From NCBI RefSeq assembly GCF_000379105.1, contig NZ_KB900609.1, positions 305,781-369,780 on the forward strand: a DNA stretch of 64,000 bases, written 5' to 3'. A model generated the notes under the pieces. That model did not search any database. It had not been told where the DNA came from and was given only the letters and a program-made list of their open reading frames with translations. Of this stretch, positions 1 through 8,772 are shown one piece after another. The stretch is from Methylobacterium sp. WSM2598 (GTDB lineage: Bacteria > Pseudomonadota > Alphaproteobacteria > Rhizobiales > Beijerinckiaceae). The first letter of the stretch is position 1; each line of letters starts with the position of its first letter. The translations under genes and the position numbers were made by a program.

Positions 1-122
1 GCGCCAAGATTGGCGAACTGGAAATCGAATACGGCGGCCTTCCGCGGGGCGGCCACCGCGGCGCTCGCCGCGCTGGCGGCGATGGTCAGGGCGGCCGCGA
101 GCCTCGCGACGTGGCGGATCAT
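1..122 (-). CDS. DUF2380/DUF3280-like secreted protein, N-terminal part only
   Basis: The gene reads leftward out of the window, so only the first 40 codons are present. They encode MIRHVARLAAALTIAASAAS, then an Ala-rich stretch typical of a Sec signal peptide, then KAAVFDFQFANLG, which resembles the first beta strand of DUF2380/DUF3280 proteins (K-hydrophobic-A-V-F-D-F). A purine-rich GGGAGA lies just upstream of the ATG. The function of the family is unknown and its placement from such a short piece is tentative, but the signal peptide and the start are convincing. Confidence 0.55.
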   Translation of the reverse strand, partial: MIRHVARLAAALTIAASAASAAVAAPRKAAVFDFQFANLG

Positions 123-186
123 GCGATGTCTCCCGGTTCCGTCTCCTCCTCATCGCGGGACGGGGCGCCGGGTTGCACCGCGCCGG

Positions 187-1506
187 TCACCGGGCCTCCG
201 CGTCGAGCGCCGCGAGCGCCTCGGCCATGGACGGCCGCCCCGCCGGATCCGGGCCCGTGCAGGCCCCCGCCAGGGCGGCGAGCGCGGGCGGGACCTCGGC
301 GGCCGGCATCCGGGCGAGGAGTTCGTCGAGGAGGATGCCCCAGGCCCGCACCTCCACCCGCGCGAGCGCGGCCCCCGCCGCGCCGGCCGGCAGCACCGAG
401 GCGGCGCCGAAATCGCTCAGCACCGCCTCGCCCCGCGCCCCGTCCCAGATCACGTTGTGGGCGTAGAGGTCGCCGTGCATGAGCCCGCCCGCGTGCAGGT
501 GGGACGCGGCGGCCGCGATCCCGCGCGCGAGGCGCCGCGCCGCCGGCCCGGTCAGGCGCAGGTCCGGGGCGTAGACGTCGCGGCTGCAGCTCTCCGGGCT
601 CGGCGGGCCGGCGAGGACGCGCCATTCCGGCGGCAGCAGCCGCAGCAGGAGCCCCTGCGCGCCCTCCGGGTGGCCGTCGAGCCGGCCGAGGGCCCCGGTC
701 AGGTGGGGATGCGCGCCCGCCGCGAGGCAGGCCGCCATCTCGCGCTCGGGCAGGCCGTCGCTCGTCATCGCGCCCTTGAACAGCTTGAGCGCGACCGGCT
801 CCCCCGGCGCGCCCGCGGCCCTGCGCCAGAGGGCGCGGTGGACCACGCCGGAGGCGCCCTCGCCCAGCCGCGCCTCGCAGGCGAGGGCCGACCACGGCAC
901 CCGGGGCACGCGCGCCGCCCCGGCCACGGGCTCGCAGGGATTGCCCGACCACGCCAGCCAGGCGAGGCGGGGCAGGGCGGTGAGCCAGGGCGGCAGCGCC
1001 TCGAAGCGGTTCGCCGCGAGCCGGAGCAGTTCGAGAGACTCGGCCCCGGCGAGCGTCTCCGGCAGGGTGCGCAGCCGGTTGCCCGCCAGCATCAGCTTCT
1101 GCAGCGCGGGACGCTCGCCGAGCGCCGCGGGCAGCGCGCCGAGGCGGTTGTCCGTGAGAATGAGCCAGCGCAGCCGGGGCGACAGCGCCTCGCCCGGCAC
1201 CTCGCGCAGCCCGCAGGCGCGGAAGCCGACCTGGCTCAGGGAAGGGCAGTCGCCGAGGCTGGGCGGCAGCCGCTCGAACCGGTTGCCCGAGCAGAACAGC
1301 ACCCGCAGCTTGCGCAGGCGCCCCATGCCGTCGGGCAGGCTGGTCAGGGCGTTCCCGCCGAGGTCGAGCACCTCCAGGGTGTCGGCGAGGCCGAAGATCT
1401 CGTCCGGGACGGCGGAGAGGCCGCCGCCGAGGCGCAGCACCTTCGCGCCATCGAGGTCGCCGCGCCGGAGCGCCGTCAGGGTGTCGGAGGAAGGGGCAGC
1501 GGTCAT
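187..1506 (-). CDS. Leucine-rich-repeat protein with C-terminal Ser/Thr kinase domain
   Basis: A 439-residue protein. Roughly the first 190 residues are leucine-rich repeats with the bacterial pattern LxxLxLxxNxLxxLP (for example LEVLDLGGNALTSLPDGM and LQKLMLAGNRLRTLPETL). The rest is a kinase fold: glycine-rich loop LGEGASGV, lysine in VALKLFKG, catalytic loop HGDLYAHN (HGD in place of the commoner HRD) and DFG. The domain order is that of bacterial LRR kinases sometimes called ROCO-like, but no Roc GTPase is present. The ATG at MTAAPSSD was chosen because the upstream extension is low-complexity and runs against a divergent gene. No signal peptide is visible, so it is probably cytosolic. 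Its partner is unknown. Confidence 0.85.
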   Translation of the reverse strand: MTAAPSSDTLTALRRGDLDGAKVLRLGGGLSAVPDEIFGLADTLEVLDLGGNALTSLPDGMGRLRKLRVLFCSGNRFERLPPSLGDCPSLSQVGFRACGLREVPGEALSPRLRWLILTDNRLGALPAALGERPALQKLMLAGNRLRTLPETLAGAESLELLRLAANRFEALPPWLTALPRLAWLAWSGNPCEPVAGAARVPRVPWSALACEARLGEGASGVVHRALWRRAAGAPGEPVALKLFKGAMTSDGLPEREMAACLAAGAHPHLTGALGRLDGHPEGAQGLLLRLLPPEWRVLAGPPSPESCSRDVYAPDLRLTGPAARRLARGIAAAASHLHAGGLMHGDLYAHNVIWDGARGEAVLSDFGAASVLPAGAAGAALARVEVRAWGILLDELLARMPAAEVPPALAALAGACTGPDPAGRPSMAEALAALDAEAR

Positions 1507-1704
1507 GAATTCTGTCGGCGCGGGAAGGTCGGGCGCGAGGCTTGCCGGAGGATGACGGCGAATTCCCGGTGCGGGCGGAGCCGGCCGCACTCGGCAGGGG
1601 ACGGCCCCGTTCCGATCGCCCGACAGGCAGTCGCGTCCGACCTCCTCGTGTGCAATGATCCGCGGCGGAAGCGCGGGCGGGCCCGCGCGGAGGGGGATGG
1701 AGCG

Positions 1705-1992
1705 ATGGAGTTCGACCTGTATCTCGAGCGCCCCGCCATCCTGAGGGCGTGGTACATGGGCGGCAGGCTGCGGGACGCGCGCGGCGGGACCCTGGAGACC
1801 TGCGTCTGGCAGACCCTCGCGCTCGTCAACGGCCCGATGGGCGACCTCCTCGCCTCGTTCGAAATCGAGTGCGGCTACAAGGTGCTGCGGACCCCCGAGA
1901 TCCACGCCATCGCGCTGCGCAAGGGCTGGGTGGAGCGGACGGCCGCCCTGCTGGGACTGTCGGCGGCCTTCCGAGCGCACTCGGTCCGGTGA
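1705..1992 (+). CDS. Hypothetical protein, 95 aa
   Basis: Starts MEFDLYLERPAILRAWYMGG and is preceded by the purine-rich AGGGGGA, a good ribosome binding site. The longer open frame upstream of this ATG is only the complement of the kinase gene, so the ATG at 1705 is preferred. Soluble, with no recognised domain; the middle (LASFEIECGYKVLRTPEIHA) looks like ordinary globular sequence. It is divergent from the LRR kinase. Function unknown. Confidence 0.6.
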   Translation: MEFDLYLERPAILRAWYMGGRLRDARGGTLETCVWQTLALVNGPMGDLLASFEIECGYKVLRTPEIHAIALRKGWVERTAALLGLSAAFRAHSVR

Positions 1993-2143
1993 GCGCGAGC
2001 GGGCGTCCCGGACCCGGATTCCCGCGACGGACGGGCGGCGGGGCCGTCGGACACGTAGCCAAGCTCCTGGCGGCGCTACCATTTTCTTCCGGGCCGGCGC
2101 GCCCCGTGCGATAATCGCGCGGTTCCCGACAGGGAGGTCGACC

Positions 2144-2221
2144 ATGATGCGCGTCCTGGCCTACTCGACCATGCTGGTCATCCTGCTCACCGGCATCGCG
2201 CTCGCCGGCTCGGCCGGGTGA
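2144..2221 (+). CDS. Small single-span membrane peptide, 25 aa
   Basis: A very short ORF encoding MMRVLAYSTMLVILLTGIAL plus AGSAG. It has an excellent ribosome binding site (AGGGAGG) seven bases before the ATG. The residues from Val4 to Ala22 are hydrophobic enough for one membrane span or a signal-like segment. The strong RBS and clean hydrophobic sequence argue for a real gene, although no family can be named. Confidence 0.5.
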   Translation: MMRVLAYSTMLVILLTGIALAGSAG

Positions 2222-2659
2222 GGCGGGGCAAAGCGGTCCCACGGGGGCGCACCGCGCGACGAGGTCGGCCCGGGGATCGGCGATGCGCGGGTCGAGGCGG
2301 CGCGGCCGCGCCCCGGCTCTCCCGCGCCTGCCGCGAGGCCGCCGCGGGGCGATGCGGCGCCGCCGTCCTGCCCGAGCGGTCGCGAGCTGGGCCAAGTCTA
2401 GCCGCATGCCGCGGCTAAGGCCTATCGATCGGTATTCCAGGAATCGTCCACGTCAGAGCCCCACGCGCCATGACGTCGGATCGTCGGCGGGTCCGAGCTC
2501 TGGCGGGTGACGATCTCGGCGACCCACACCGGGCGACCGCTCGTCACCCTGGTGAGCTGTCCGGGCATCCCGGTCACGGTCGCCGCGAGCGGGACCATCC
2601 CGAACGAGGGGCAGTCCGGGCGCCGCGATCCCGTCCCGGTGGGCCGGGGATCACGGTGG
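2222..2659. other. Intergenic stretch with no gene seen
   Basis: GC-rich sequence between the 25-aa peptide and the epimerase terminator. The open frames here are Arg/Pro/Ala-rich and have no ribosome binding sites; they look like shadows. Confidence 0.4.
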
Positions 2660-2689
2660 GACGCCGCCGGCGCGGCGCCCGGCGGCGTC
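2660..2689 (-). terminator. Hairpin after the epimerase gene
   Basis: A perfect 11-bp inverted repeat (GACGCCGCCGG, 8-base loop, CCGGCGGCGTC) overlaps the stop codon of the epimerase. There is no T-run, so it may only stabilise or attenuate the transcript. Confidence 0.45.
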
Positions 2690-3662
2690 ACTCCGCGGAG
2701 ATCCGCGCCTGCTCGCTCAGGAACGCGTCGAAATACGCCACGGTGCGCGCGATGCCGGCGCGCAGGTCCACCTGCGGCTCCCAGTTCAGGATGCGCCTGG
2801 CCTTGGCGATGTCGGGTCGGCGCTGCTTGGGATCGTCCGGCGGCAGCGGCCGGTGCACCAGCCGCGAGCGCGACCCGGTCACCTCGAGCACGATCTCGGC
2901 CAGTTCCCGGATGGTGAACTCCCCCGGATTGCCGATGTTGATCGGCCCGGTCACCTCCGGCCCGGTCGCCATCATCCGCAGCATCGCCTCGATCAGGTCG
3001 TCGACGTAGCAGAAGGAGCGCGTCTGCAGCCCGTCGCCGTAGAGCGTGATGTCCTCGCCCCGGAGCGCCTGCACGATCAGGTTCGACACCACCCGGCCGT
3101 CGTTCGGATGCATGCGCGGGCCGTAGGTATTGAAGATTCGCACCACCTTGATCGGGAGGTTGTGCTGGCGGTGATAGTCGAAGAACAGCGTCTCGGCGCA
3201 GCGCTTGCCCTCGTCGTAGCAGGAGCGGAAGCCGATCGGGTTGACACGCCCCCAGTACTCTTCCGGCTGCGGGTGCACCTCGGGGTCGCCGTAGACCTCC
3301 GAGGTCGAGGCCTGCAGCACCTTCGCCTTCACCCGCTTGGCCAGGCCGAGCATGTTGATGGCGCCGTGCACGCTCGTCTTGGTGGTCTGGACCGGGTCGA
3401 ACTGGTAGTGCACCGGCGAGGCCGGACAGGCGAGATTGTAGATCTCGTCCACCTCGACGTAGAGCGGGAAGGTCACGTCGTGGCGCATCAGCTCGAAATT
3501 GGGCTCGTCGAGCAGGTGCCGGACATTCGCGCGGGTTCCGGTGAAGAAATTGTCGAGGCAGAGCACCTCGTGCCCCTGGGCGAGCAGGCGCTCGCAGAGA
3601 TGCGAGCCGAGGAAGCCCGCACCGCCGGTGACCAGGATCTTCTTGATGTTGCCGTACCGCAT
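2688..3662 (-). CDS. NAD-dependent epimerase/UDP-glucuronate decarboxylase (UDP-xylose synthase type)
   Basis: A 324-residue extended short-chain dehydrogenase. Evidence: the NAD-binding [12 protein letters not shown] near residue 12, the STSEVYGDP segment, the catalytic Tyr/Lys in [18 protein letters not shown] and the C-terminal [16 protein letters not shown]. In UXS enzymes the product is UDP-xylose from UDP-glucuronate, used for surface polysaccharide. Length and motifs match bacterial UXS closely. It points away from the glycosyltransferase region that starts 1.2 kb upstream but may supply sugar nucleotide to it. dTDP-glucose dehydratase is a less likely alternative. Confidence 0.9.
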   Translation of the reverse strand: MRYGNIKKILVTGGAGFLGSHLCERLLAQGHEVLCLDNFFTGTRANVRHLLDEPNFELMRHDVTFPLYVEVDEIYNLACPASPVHYQFDPVQTTKTSVHGAINMLGLAKRVKAKVLQASTSEVYGDPEVHPQPEEYWGRVNPIGFRSCYDEGKRCAETLFFDYHRQHNLPIKVVRIFNTYGPRMHPNDGRVVSNLIVQALRGEDITLYGDGLQTRSFCYVDDLIEAMLRMMATGPEVTGPINIGNPGEFTIRELAEIVLEVTGSRSRLVHRPLPPDDPKQRRPDIAKARRILNWEPQVDLRAGIARTVAYFDAFLSEQARISAE

Positions 3663-3903
3663 GGTCGGGTCTGATCCGATGGGGTGACGCGCGGGCGCGC
3701 AGGCCGGCCCGAAGCGTGGCGGGACAGGGCCGCATCACCCTACCGGGACGTCCGCCCCGCGTATAGATGAGCGCGCCCGTGCCGCCGCAGGCGGTTCTTC
3801 GACCGCCAGGGGTTTCCGCGGACGGCGCAGTGCCGAGCCCGTAAGCGTGGTGGGTCGGCTGCCGGCAGCGCAGGAGCCTCGATGCCACGCGCGGTTCGGG
3901 TGA

Positions 3904-4458
3904 TCACGACGCCGTGCGACGCCGCCACACTCACGAGAGCAGATCGTTCGCGGGTTCCGCGCGACAGCACTGCAGCGGGCGGGATCCCTCGCGGGGGGCT
4001 GCCGGCCGTGGAGGCTCCGCGACGACCCGGCGCGCCGGCGCCAGCAGCTTCGCCTGGGATCCGCGCTCGCCATCGTCACCGATCCGGCCACCTCGACCGT
4101 CTCGGCCAAGCGCCGCGCGCGGGAATGGCGGCTTTCGGAGTTCCAAGCCGCCACCAGCCGACGGGTCCGACGCGCGCTCTGCAAGCCAGGCTCGGACGAG
4201 CCCTCGATCCGCTCGGTCCTTCTCGACCATACCGGCCGCGTGGCGGTCACGAAGAATGCCGGTGTGAGCGCGCTGTGCCCGGCGGTGGTGCAACAGAAAG
4301 CCGCGAACGATTCACGCTCCATGTGGGCAGCCGAGGACGAGGCCGACATGCCCATGACCGGCGACACGGCTCACCTCTCGAAGGTTCACATCTTCGGCAT
4401 CATCCTCCAGACCATCGACGCCCGATTCGGACGTCACGCTCCCGGGGCGCTACCGTAA
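3904..4458 (+). pseudogene. Probable 5'-truncated gene remnant, unrecognised
   Basis: This frame is open from a stop at 3901 to the TAA at 4456-4458 and shows the third-position GC bias of a real gene, with protein-like sequence such as SALAIVTDPATSTVSAKRRA and HLSKVHIFGIILQTIDARFG. No ATG opens it; the first usable start is a GTG at 4240, which would leave only 72 residues. I read it as the 3' part of a gene whose start was lost when the AT-rich block to its right was acquired. No domain is recognised. Confidence 0.3.
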
Positions 4459-4924
4459 ACCTATAGAAAATAATGATATGCTGCTATCTTACACATGTAA
4501 GCCTCCAAATGACAAATGCACATGGCTAAGACACCAGAAGAGATTTCCGCAACAACTGATATATAAATAAAGATCATTTCTATCAATTCGTTAAAAACTG
4601 GTACTTGCATGAAGCAAAAAACTTTTTGACTGCGCTCTTCAAAGCATCGATGCCGAGACCACACGGTTCGATGGGTAATCTTTCCTAGCTGTTGCCAAAA
4701 GCCAAATTTGCTGGCATCTGCGGCAATCCGCGCCGCCTCCGTCGATCGTGTCCCGGCGCGAAGTGTCGCCACGGTAATCGCTTCCACGGTGACCGCATGG
4801 ATTGGCAAGGTCGGCTGTGGATACAACATGCTCCAGATATGATCTGACCGGCATCCTCTTGGGGGCTTTGCGCTCAGTTGATGCTAGCGCTGAGCACGTA
4901 GTACAGAACGAGGCTTGATAAGTA
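4459..4924. other. AT-rich leader of the glycosyltransferase island
   Basis: Base composition changes abruptly just after 4458 from GC-rich to strongly AT-rich, with tracts such as ATATATAAATAAAGATC near 4560. No convincing gene is seen. It probably holds the promoter of the 4925 gene and marks the left edge of acquired DNA. Confidence 0.5.
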
Positions 4925-6601
4925 ATGAGAATATTACTCGATATGCAGAGTGCTCAGTCCGGCAGCCGTCATGGCGGAATTGGTCGGTACTCGATCGATT
5001 TAGCGAAGGCGATGATTGCAACAGCGGGCGATTTCGAGTTTTCCGTGTTGCTCAACAATTTGTACCCGGAAATCACGGAATCCGTAAAGGCAGAATTCCA
5101 GTCACTTCTCCCAGCAAGCAGTATAAAGACATTTTTTTCACCGGTTGGTATTCCGTACATTGCCAATAATCATGCGATCACGCGAGCCGCCGAGGCAGCA
5201 CGCCTCGCCTTTATCGAAAATATGAAAGTCGACGCGGTTCATATCACCAGCTTATTTGAGGGCCTTCACGATCAGGTGGTGGTTTCTATTCCCATGAAGG
5301 GGACGGGCAGTTGCGTGACGGCTGTGACTGTCTACGACCTGATCCCCCATTATCAGAGAGAGGTATACCTCAGGGATCTCCGAGCGCGTTCGCATTACTA
5401 TGATAAATTCAATCAGCTGCCAAATGCAGACTGTGCGCTGGCAATATCGAATTTCAGTGCCAATGAATTCTCCGCCACTTTTCCGGATTTCGTAGGCCCG
5501 GTGGTGAACATATCGGGAGGAGTCGATAAGAAGTTCCGCGGGGTCGAGGCCGCATATTTCAAGAACCAGAGTGTATTCCAACGCAATTGTATTAATAAGG
5601 AGTATATTCTTTACACTGCTAGTTTTGACCAACGCAAGAACCATGCCGGGCTTATTCGAGCTTTCGCCGCCTTGGAAAAGAGTTTAAGAGACAAATATAT
5701 TCTCGTATTTGTTGGAAACGGGTGGCCGGAAATTTATGAAAATCTGTGGAACATTGCAGAGTCTTGCGGGCTCGGTCGCAACAGCGTGGTGTTCACGGGA
5801 CGGGTCGACGACGAAGAACTCGTCGCATTGTACAATTGCTGCAAGCTTTTCGTATTTCCGAGTCGTTGGGAAGGCCTTGGCCTGCCGCCCGTCGAGGCGA
5901 TGGCGTGCGGCGCTCCCGTCATCGGTTCGAACACGACCAGCATCGCCGAGGTGATCGGGTTGAACGACGCGCTGTTCAACCCGGATTCCGAGCTCGACAT
6001 TCTGACATCGTTGAATCGCGCGTTGACGGATGAGAGTTTTATCGAAAAATTGAAAAGCCATGCTCGGACGCATCGGGCGAACTTCAGCTGGGCGAAATCC
6101 GCCCGGATCGCGCTGGATACGATCAGGGAGACGGTCGAGCGGAGGGGTTCCGGAAGGTCCCGGACGGTCGCCCTCGCCCGGGCGCCCGCCATCATCAATG
6201 GCGTCCCGCTCCTCGCCTCCGAAAGGCGAGTGCTCGATGATTGCGCAAGGTTGAGCGCGCTGGGCATCTCTGCCGAGCCGAGGCCAGCGAAAGCCAAGCT
6301 GGCTTGGATTTCGAGCTATCAAACCAAATGCGGAATCGCATCGTATTCCGAGCGGATCATTGCGAATTTCAAAGATACAATCAGAGTATTTGCTCCTCGC
6401 CTTGCGGAGAGCGAGTGTTTAGTCAGCGAAAACAAGCTCGACAATGTCGCTATCGTGAGGTGTTGGAATTCCGGCAAGGATGATGATTTGCGTGATTTGC
6501 GGGCGGAACTTGATATTTATGAACCGGAGGCCGTCGTCATACAATTCAATTTCGGTTTTTTTGACCTCCGCGCGATTGGCGCTCTCATAGAAAACAGGTG
6601 A
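4925..6601 (+). CDS. GT4 glycosyltransferase, complete first domain plus start of a second
   Basis: 558 residues. The first domain (about 1-390) is a GT4/GT-B glycosyltransferase: acceptor-side GGIGRYSIDLAKAM near the start, then the donor-side signature FVFPSRWEGLGLPPVEAMAC with the E-x7-E pair. From about residue 458 (KLAWISSYQTKCGIASYSER) a second Rossmann domain begins, but the frame stops at ENR in the middle of it. The rest of that domain is encoded by the next ORF in the -1 frame, overlapping by 4 bases. The pair is best read as one ancestral polypeptide split by a frameshift. Codon use and GC are lower than in the flanking chromosome, consistent with transferred surface-polysaccharide DNA. 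Confidence 0.85.
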   Translation: MRILLDMQSAQSGSRHGGIGRYSIDLAKAMIATAGDFEFSVLLNNLYPEITESVKAEFQSLLPASSIKTFFSPVGIPYIANNHAITRAAEAARLAFIENMKVDAVHITSLFEGLHDQVVVSIPMKGTGSCVTAVTVYDLIPHYQREVYLRDLRARSHYYDKFNQLPNADCALAISNFSANEFSATFPDFVGPVVNISGGVDKKFRGVEAAYFKNQSVFQRNCINKEYILYTASFDQRKNHAGLIRAFAALEKSLRDKYILVFVGNGWPEIYENLWNIAESCGLGRNSVVFTGRVDDEELVALYNCCKLFVFPSRWEGLGLPPVEAMACGAPVIGSNTTSIAEVIGLNDALFNPDSELDILTSLNRALTDESFIEKLKSHARTHRANFSWAKSARIALDTIRETVERRGSGRSRTVALARAPAIINGVPLLASERRVLDDCARLSALGISAEPRPAKAKLAWISSYQTKCGIASYSERIIANFKDTIRVFAPRLAESECLVSENKLDNVAIVRCWNSGKDDDLRDLRAELDIYEPEAVVIQFNFGFFDLRAIGALIENR

Positions 6602-8082
6602 TCAACAACGTTCCGGTTTACATCTTTATGCATTCAACTGTCGATCAAAGCCCTTTCGAGGAGCAGCGGCTGCCCTTCATCGTAAACCAATTGGCTGGCG
6701 CAACGTCGATTTTTGTTCACACGGGCAACGACGTTCGGCGGCTCGCCGAGATCGGTCTGACCCGAGATGTCGTCTGCGTCCCCCAGGGCGTGCTGAACCT
6801 CGACATCGACACGCCCACCCGGCGGGACGCCACGCCCTTCACCCTGGCGACCTACGGTTTCTTTCTTCCGGGGAAGGGCCTCGGCGAACTGGCGCGAGCC
6901 CTCAAGATCCTGTCCGCCCGCGATGTTCGCGTCAGACTACTCATGATCAATGCGCACTACCAAGACCGCACCGGCTTGTCAGAGAATGAAATTCGGTCCG
7001 TTTCTCGGGAAATAGAACAACTCGGTATATCCGACCTTGTGGAAATGTCCACTGATTACCTGGACGAACATGAGAGTGTTGCCAAGCTACGACAAGCTCA
7101 GCTTATCGTCCTCCCTTATCAAAGGACTGGTGAGTCATCAAGCGCTGCCGTCCGCACCTGCTTGAGTGCGGGAGTGCCGATCGCCGTGACACCGAGTCGA
7201 ATTTTCGACGACGTTTCTGATCTGGTTTATAAACTACCGGGGTATACGCCGGACGATATCGCGTCCGGTATCGAACAGTTTATTGATAATACTAGGAAAA
7301 GTATTGGTTTTTTTACCGAGACGCTGAGCAGAGCAAACAATTGGTGCCGCCGTAATGATGTCAGGCAAACAAGCGAATATATCAATCGGGCCATCCTACT
7401 GTACGAAACCAGATCGGACTGGCAGACCGTATTCGAGTCGCCGTCTACAATGATTGTTATAAAAGACGCATATGTACGCGATGGTGAAATCGTCTGTGAT
7501 GCCGTACATGGCGCGATTGTGCATGGCCCGTACATCAATATTTTGGCCGGAGTATATCTATTTGAGGCTGCAATAAGGACAGAGAATCGGTCTGGCACTT
7601 GCGGGCGGCTGGTACTGTCGACAAATGCTGGTGCTGAAGTCATCGTGGACATTGCTATTCCGGCGCGCGGTGAGATATCCTATGTCTCTAAGACGTTCTT
7701 CTTAAAGGAAAGTAGGACATTGTTCGAGTGCGTCTTCTTTGGAACTGGGTACAGATACACAATCAGCAGGTATATTCTTAGAAGGAAAAATTATAAAGAT
7801 CGTGATAATTGGTCGGAAGATCGTAATATCAACATTCAGAGAAGACTAATCCCGTCAACATTGCAGTTGTTTCATGTTGATCGTATAATGCGGTCCGTCA
7901 AAAATCAAGATGACTCTTATGAATTCGTGACGGCCGTTTACAGAACTATGTTGGGCAGAGACCCCGACGATGATGGATTACAACGTTGGACGGGTACTTT
8001 GACGGAAGGCCTTCTCACCAGGCAGGAACTGATTGAGAAATTCATAACTTCGGACGAATTCCATGATCGGTACAGGCAGTGA
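6598..8082 (+). CDS. C-terminal half of split glycosyltransferase, with DUF4214 tail
   Basis: 494 residues from a GTG that overlaps the preceding stop (GTGA). It begins inside a GT4 acceptor domain (VPVYIFMHSTVDQSP, then FVHTGNDVRRLAEIGL) and continues through a donor domain (LATYGFFLPGKGLGELARAL; GESSSAAVRTCLSAGVPIAV). Residues of about 435-490 (FVTAVYRTMLGRDPDDDGLQ) match DUF4214, a helical domain often attached to glycosyltransferases and surface-layer proteins. It has no N-terminal sequence of its own, so it probably works only if fused to, or translationally coupled with, the preceding ORF. Confidence 0.8.
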   Translation: MINNVPVYIFMHSTVDQSPFEEQRLPFIVNQLAGATSIFVHTGNDVRRLAEIGLTRDVVCVPQGVLNLDIDTPTRRDATPFTLATYGFFLPGKGLGELARALKILSARDVRVRLLMINAHYQDRTGLSENEIRSVSREIEQLGISDLVEMSTDYLDEHESVAKLRQAQLIVLPYQRTGESSSAAVRTCLSAGVPIAVTPSRIFDDVSDLVYKLPGYTPDDIASGIEQFIDNTRKSIGFFTETLSRANNWCRRNDVRQTSEYINRAILLYETRSDWQTVFESPSTMIVIKDAYVRDGEIVCDAVHGAIVHGPYINILAGVYLFEAAIRTENRSGTCGRLVLSTNAGAEVIVDIAIPARGEISYVSKTFFLKESRTLFECVFFGTGYRYTISRYILRRKNYKDRDNWSEDRNINIQRRLIPSTLQLFHVDRIMRSVKNQDDSYEFVTAVYRTMLGRDPDDDGLQRWTGTLTEGLLTRQELIEKFITSDEFHDRYRQ

Positions 8083-8772
8083 TCGATGGATGGATCTTTG
8101 CGAGCGGCGTCGCCATCGTGAACGGAAGGAAACAGAGCGGGATCCGATCAGGTCGCGGTCGGATCGTGCCCTGTATTCTCCATGACGCCGCATGTTCTGC
8201 GTCGTGGCGGCAGCCGCTTTGGCGGAACATGCCCCGGACGTGCGGCGGAAGAGCGATGTCGAGCTCCCTGTGCGGACGCCCCAGGCACGCGGTTCCACCG
8301 CGACCGGCGAACGCGGTTCCCTTTGGACGGTCCTGTGCGCCGCGGCGGGAGGCTGGCCGTCCATGTCGCTCCAGAGGGACTCCGATCGACCTGCTCCCGC
8401 CGGAATGGCCCATTCTCGCGCCTGCCGGCGGGGGTGGCGGCGAGACACGGACGGCCGGAGGGGCGAGGCGCGCGTCATCCGACGACGGTTGTCGCGCGGG
8501 TCACGGGATCGGATGCTCATTCCGTCATTTCCGATTGCGAATGAGTCGGTCGAACCGAGGCTCAAATGATATCGATCTTCCAATGCGTCAGCGATGCAGA
8601 GGGCAGTGATTCGTGACAGGACGGAACCCATCGCACCAATTAACGTTCCGCTCCGCTTGTTCGATCTGGTAAGAGATTTATTGACCGACCAAGATTCGTG
8701 AAATGCTGAGCGCTCGCCGTCGGCCGCGAACCAACAGCACATCGGGCTTCTCGCGAGGCGTGCACTACAGAT
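8083..8772. other. 690-bp stretch with no supportable gene
   Basis: GC content rises again from about 8090 to 8540 and falls before the methyltransferase. Several frames are open on both strands but all are Arg-rich and lack a plausible start. It may be decayed coding sequence; nothing can be named. Confidence 0.35.

Noticed and set aside
10..1992. A 660-codon open frame on the plus strand
   Set aside because: Mostly the complement of the LRR-kinase gene: Arg/Pro/Gly-rich with no domain. Only its last 95 codons, with their own RBS, are kept as a gene.
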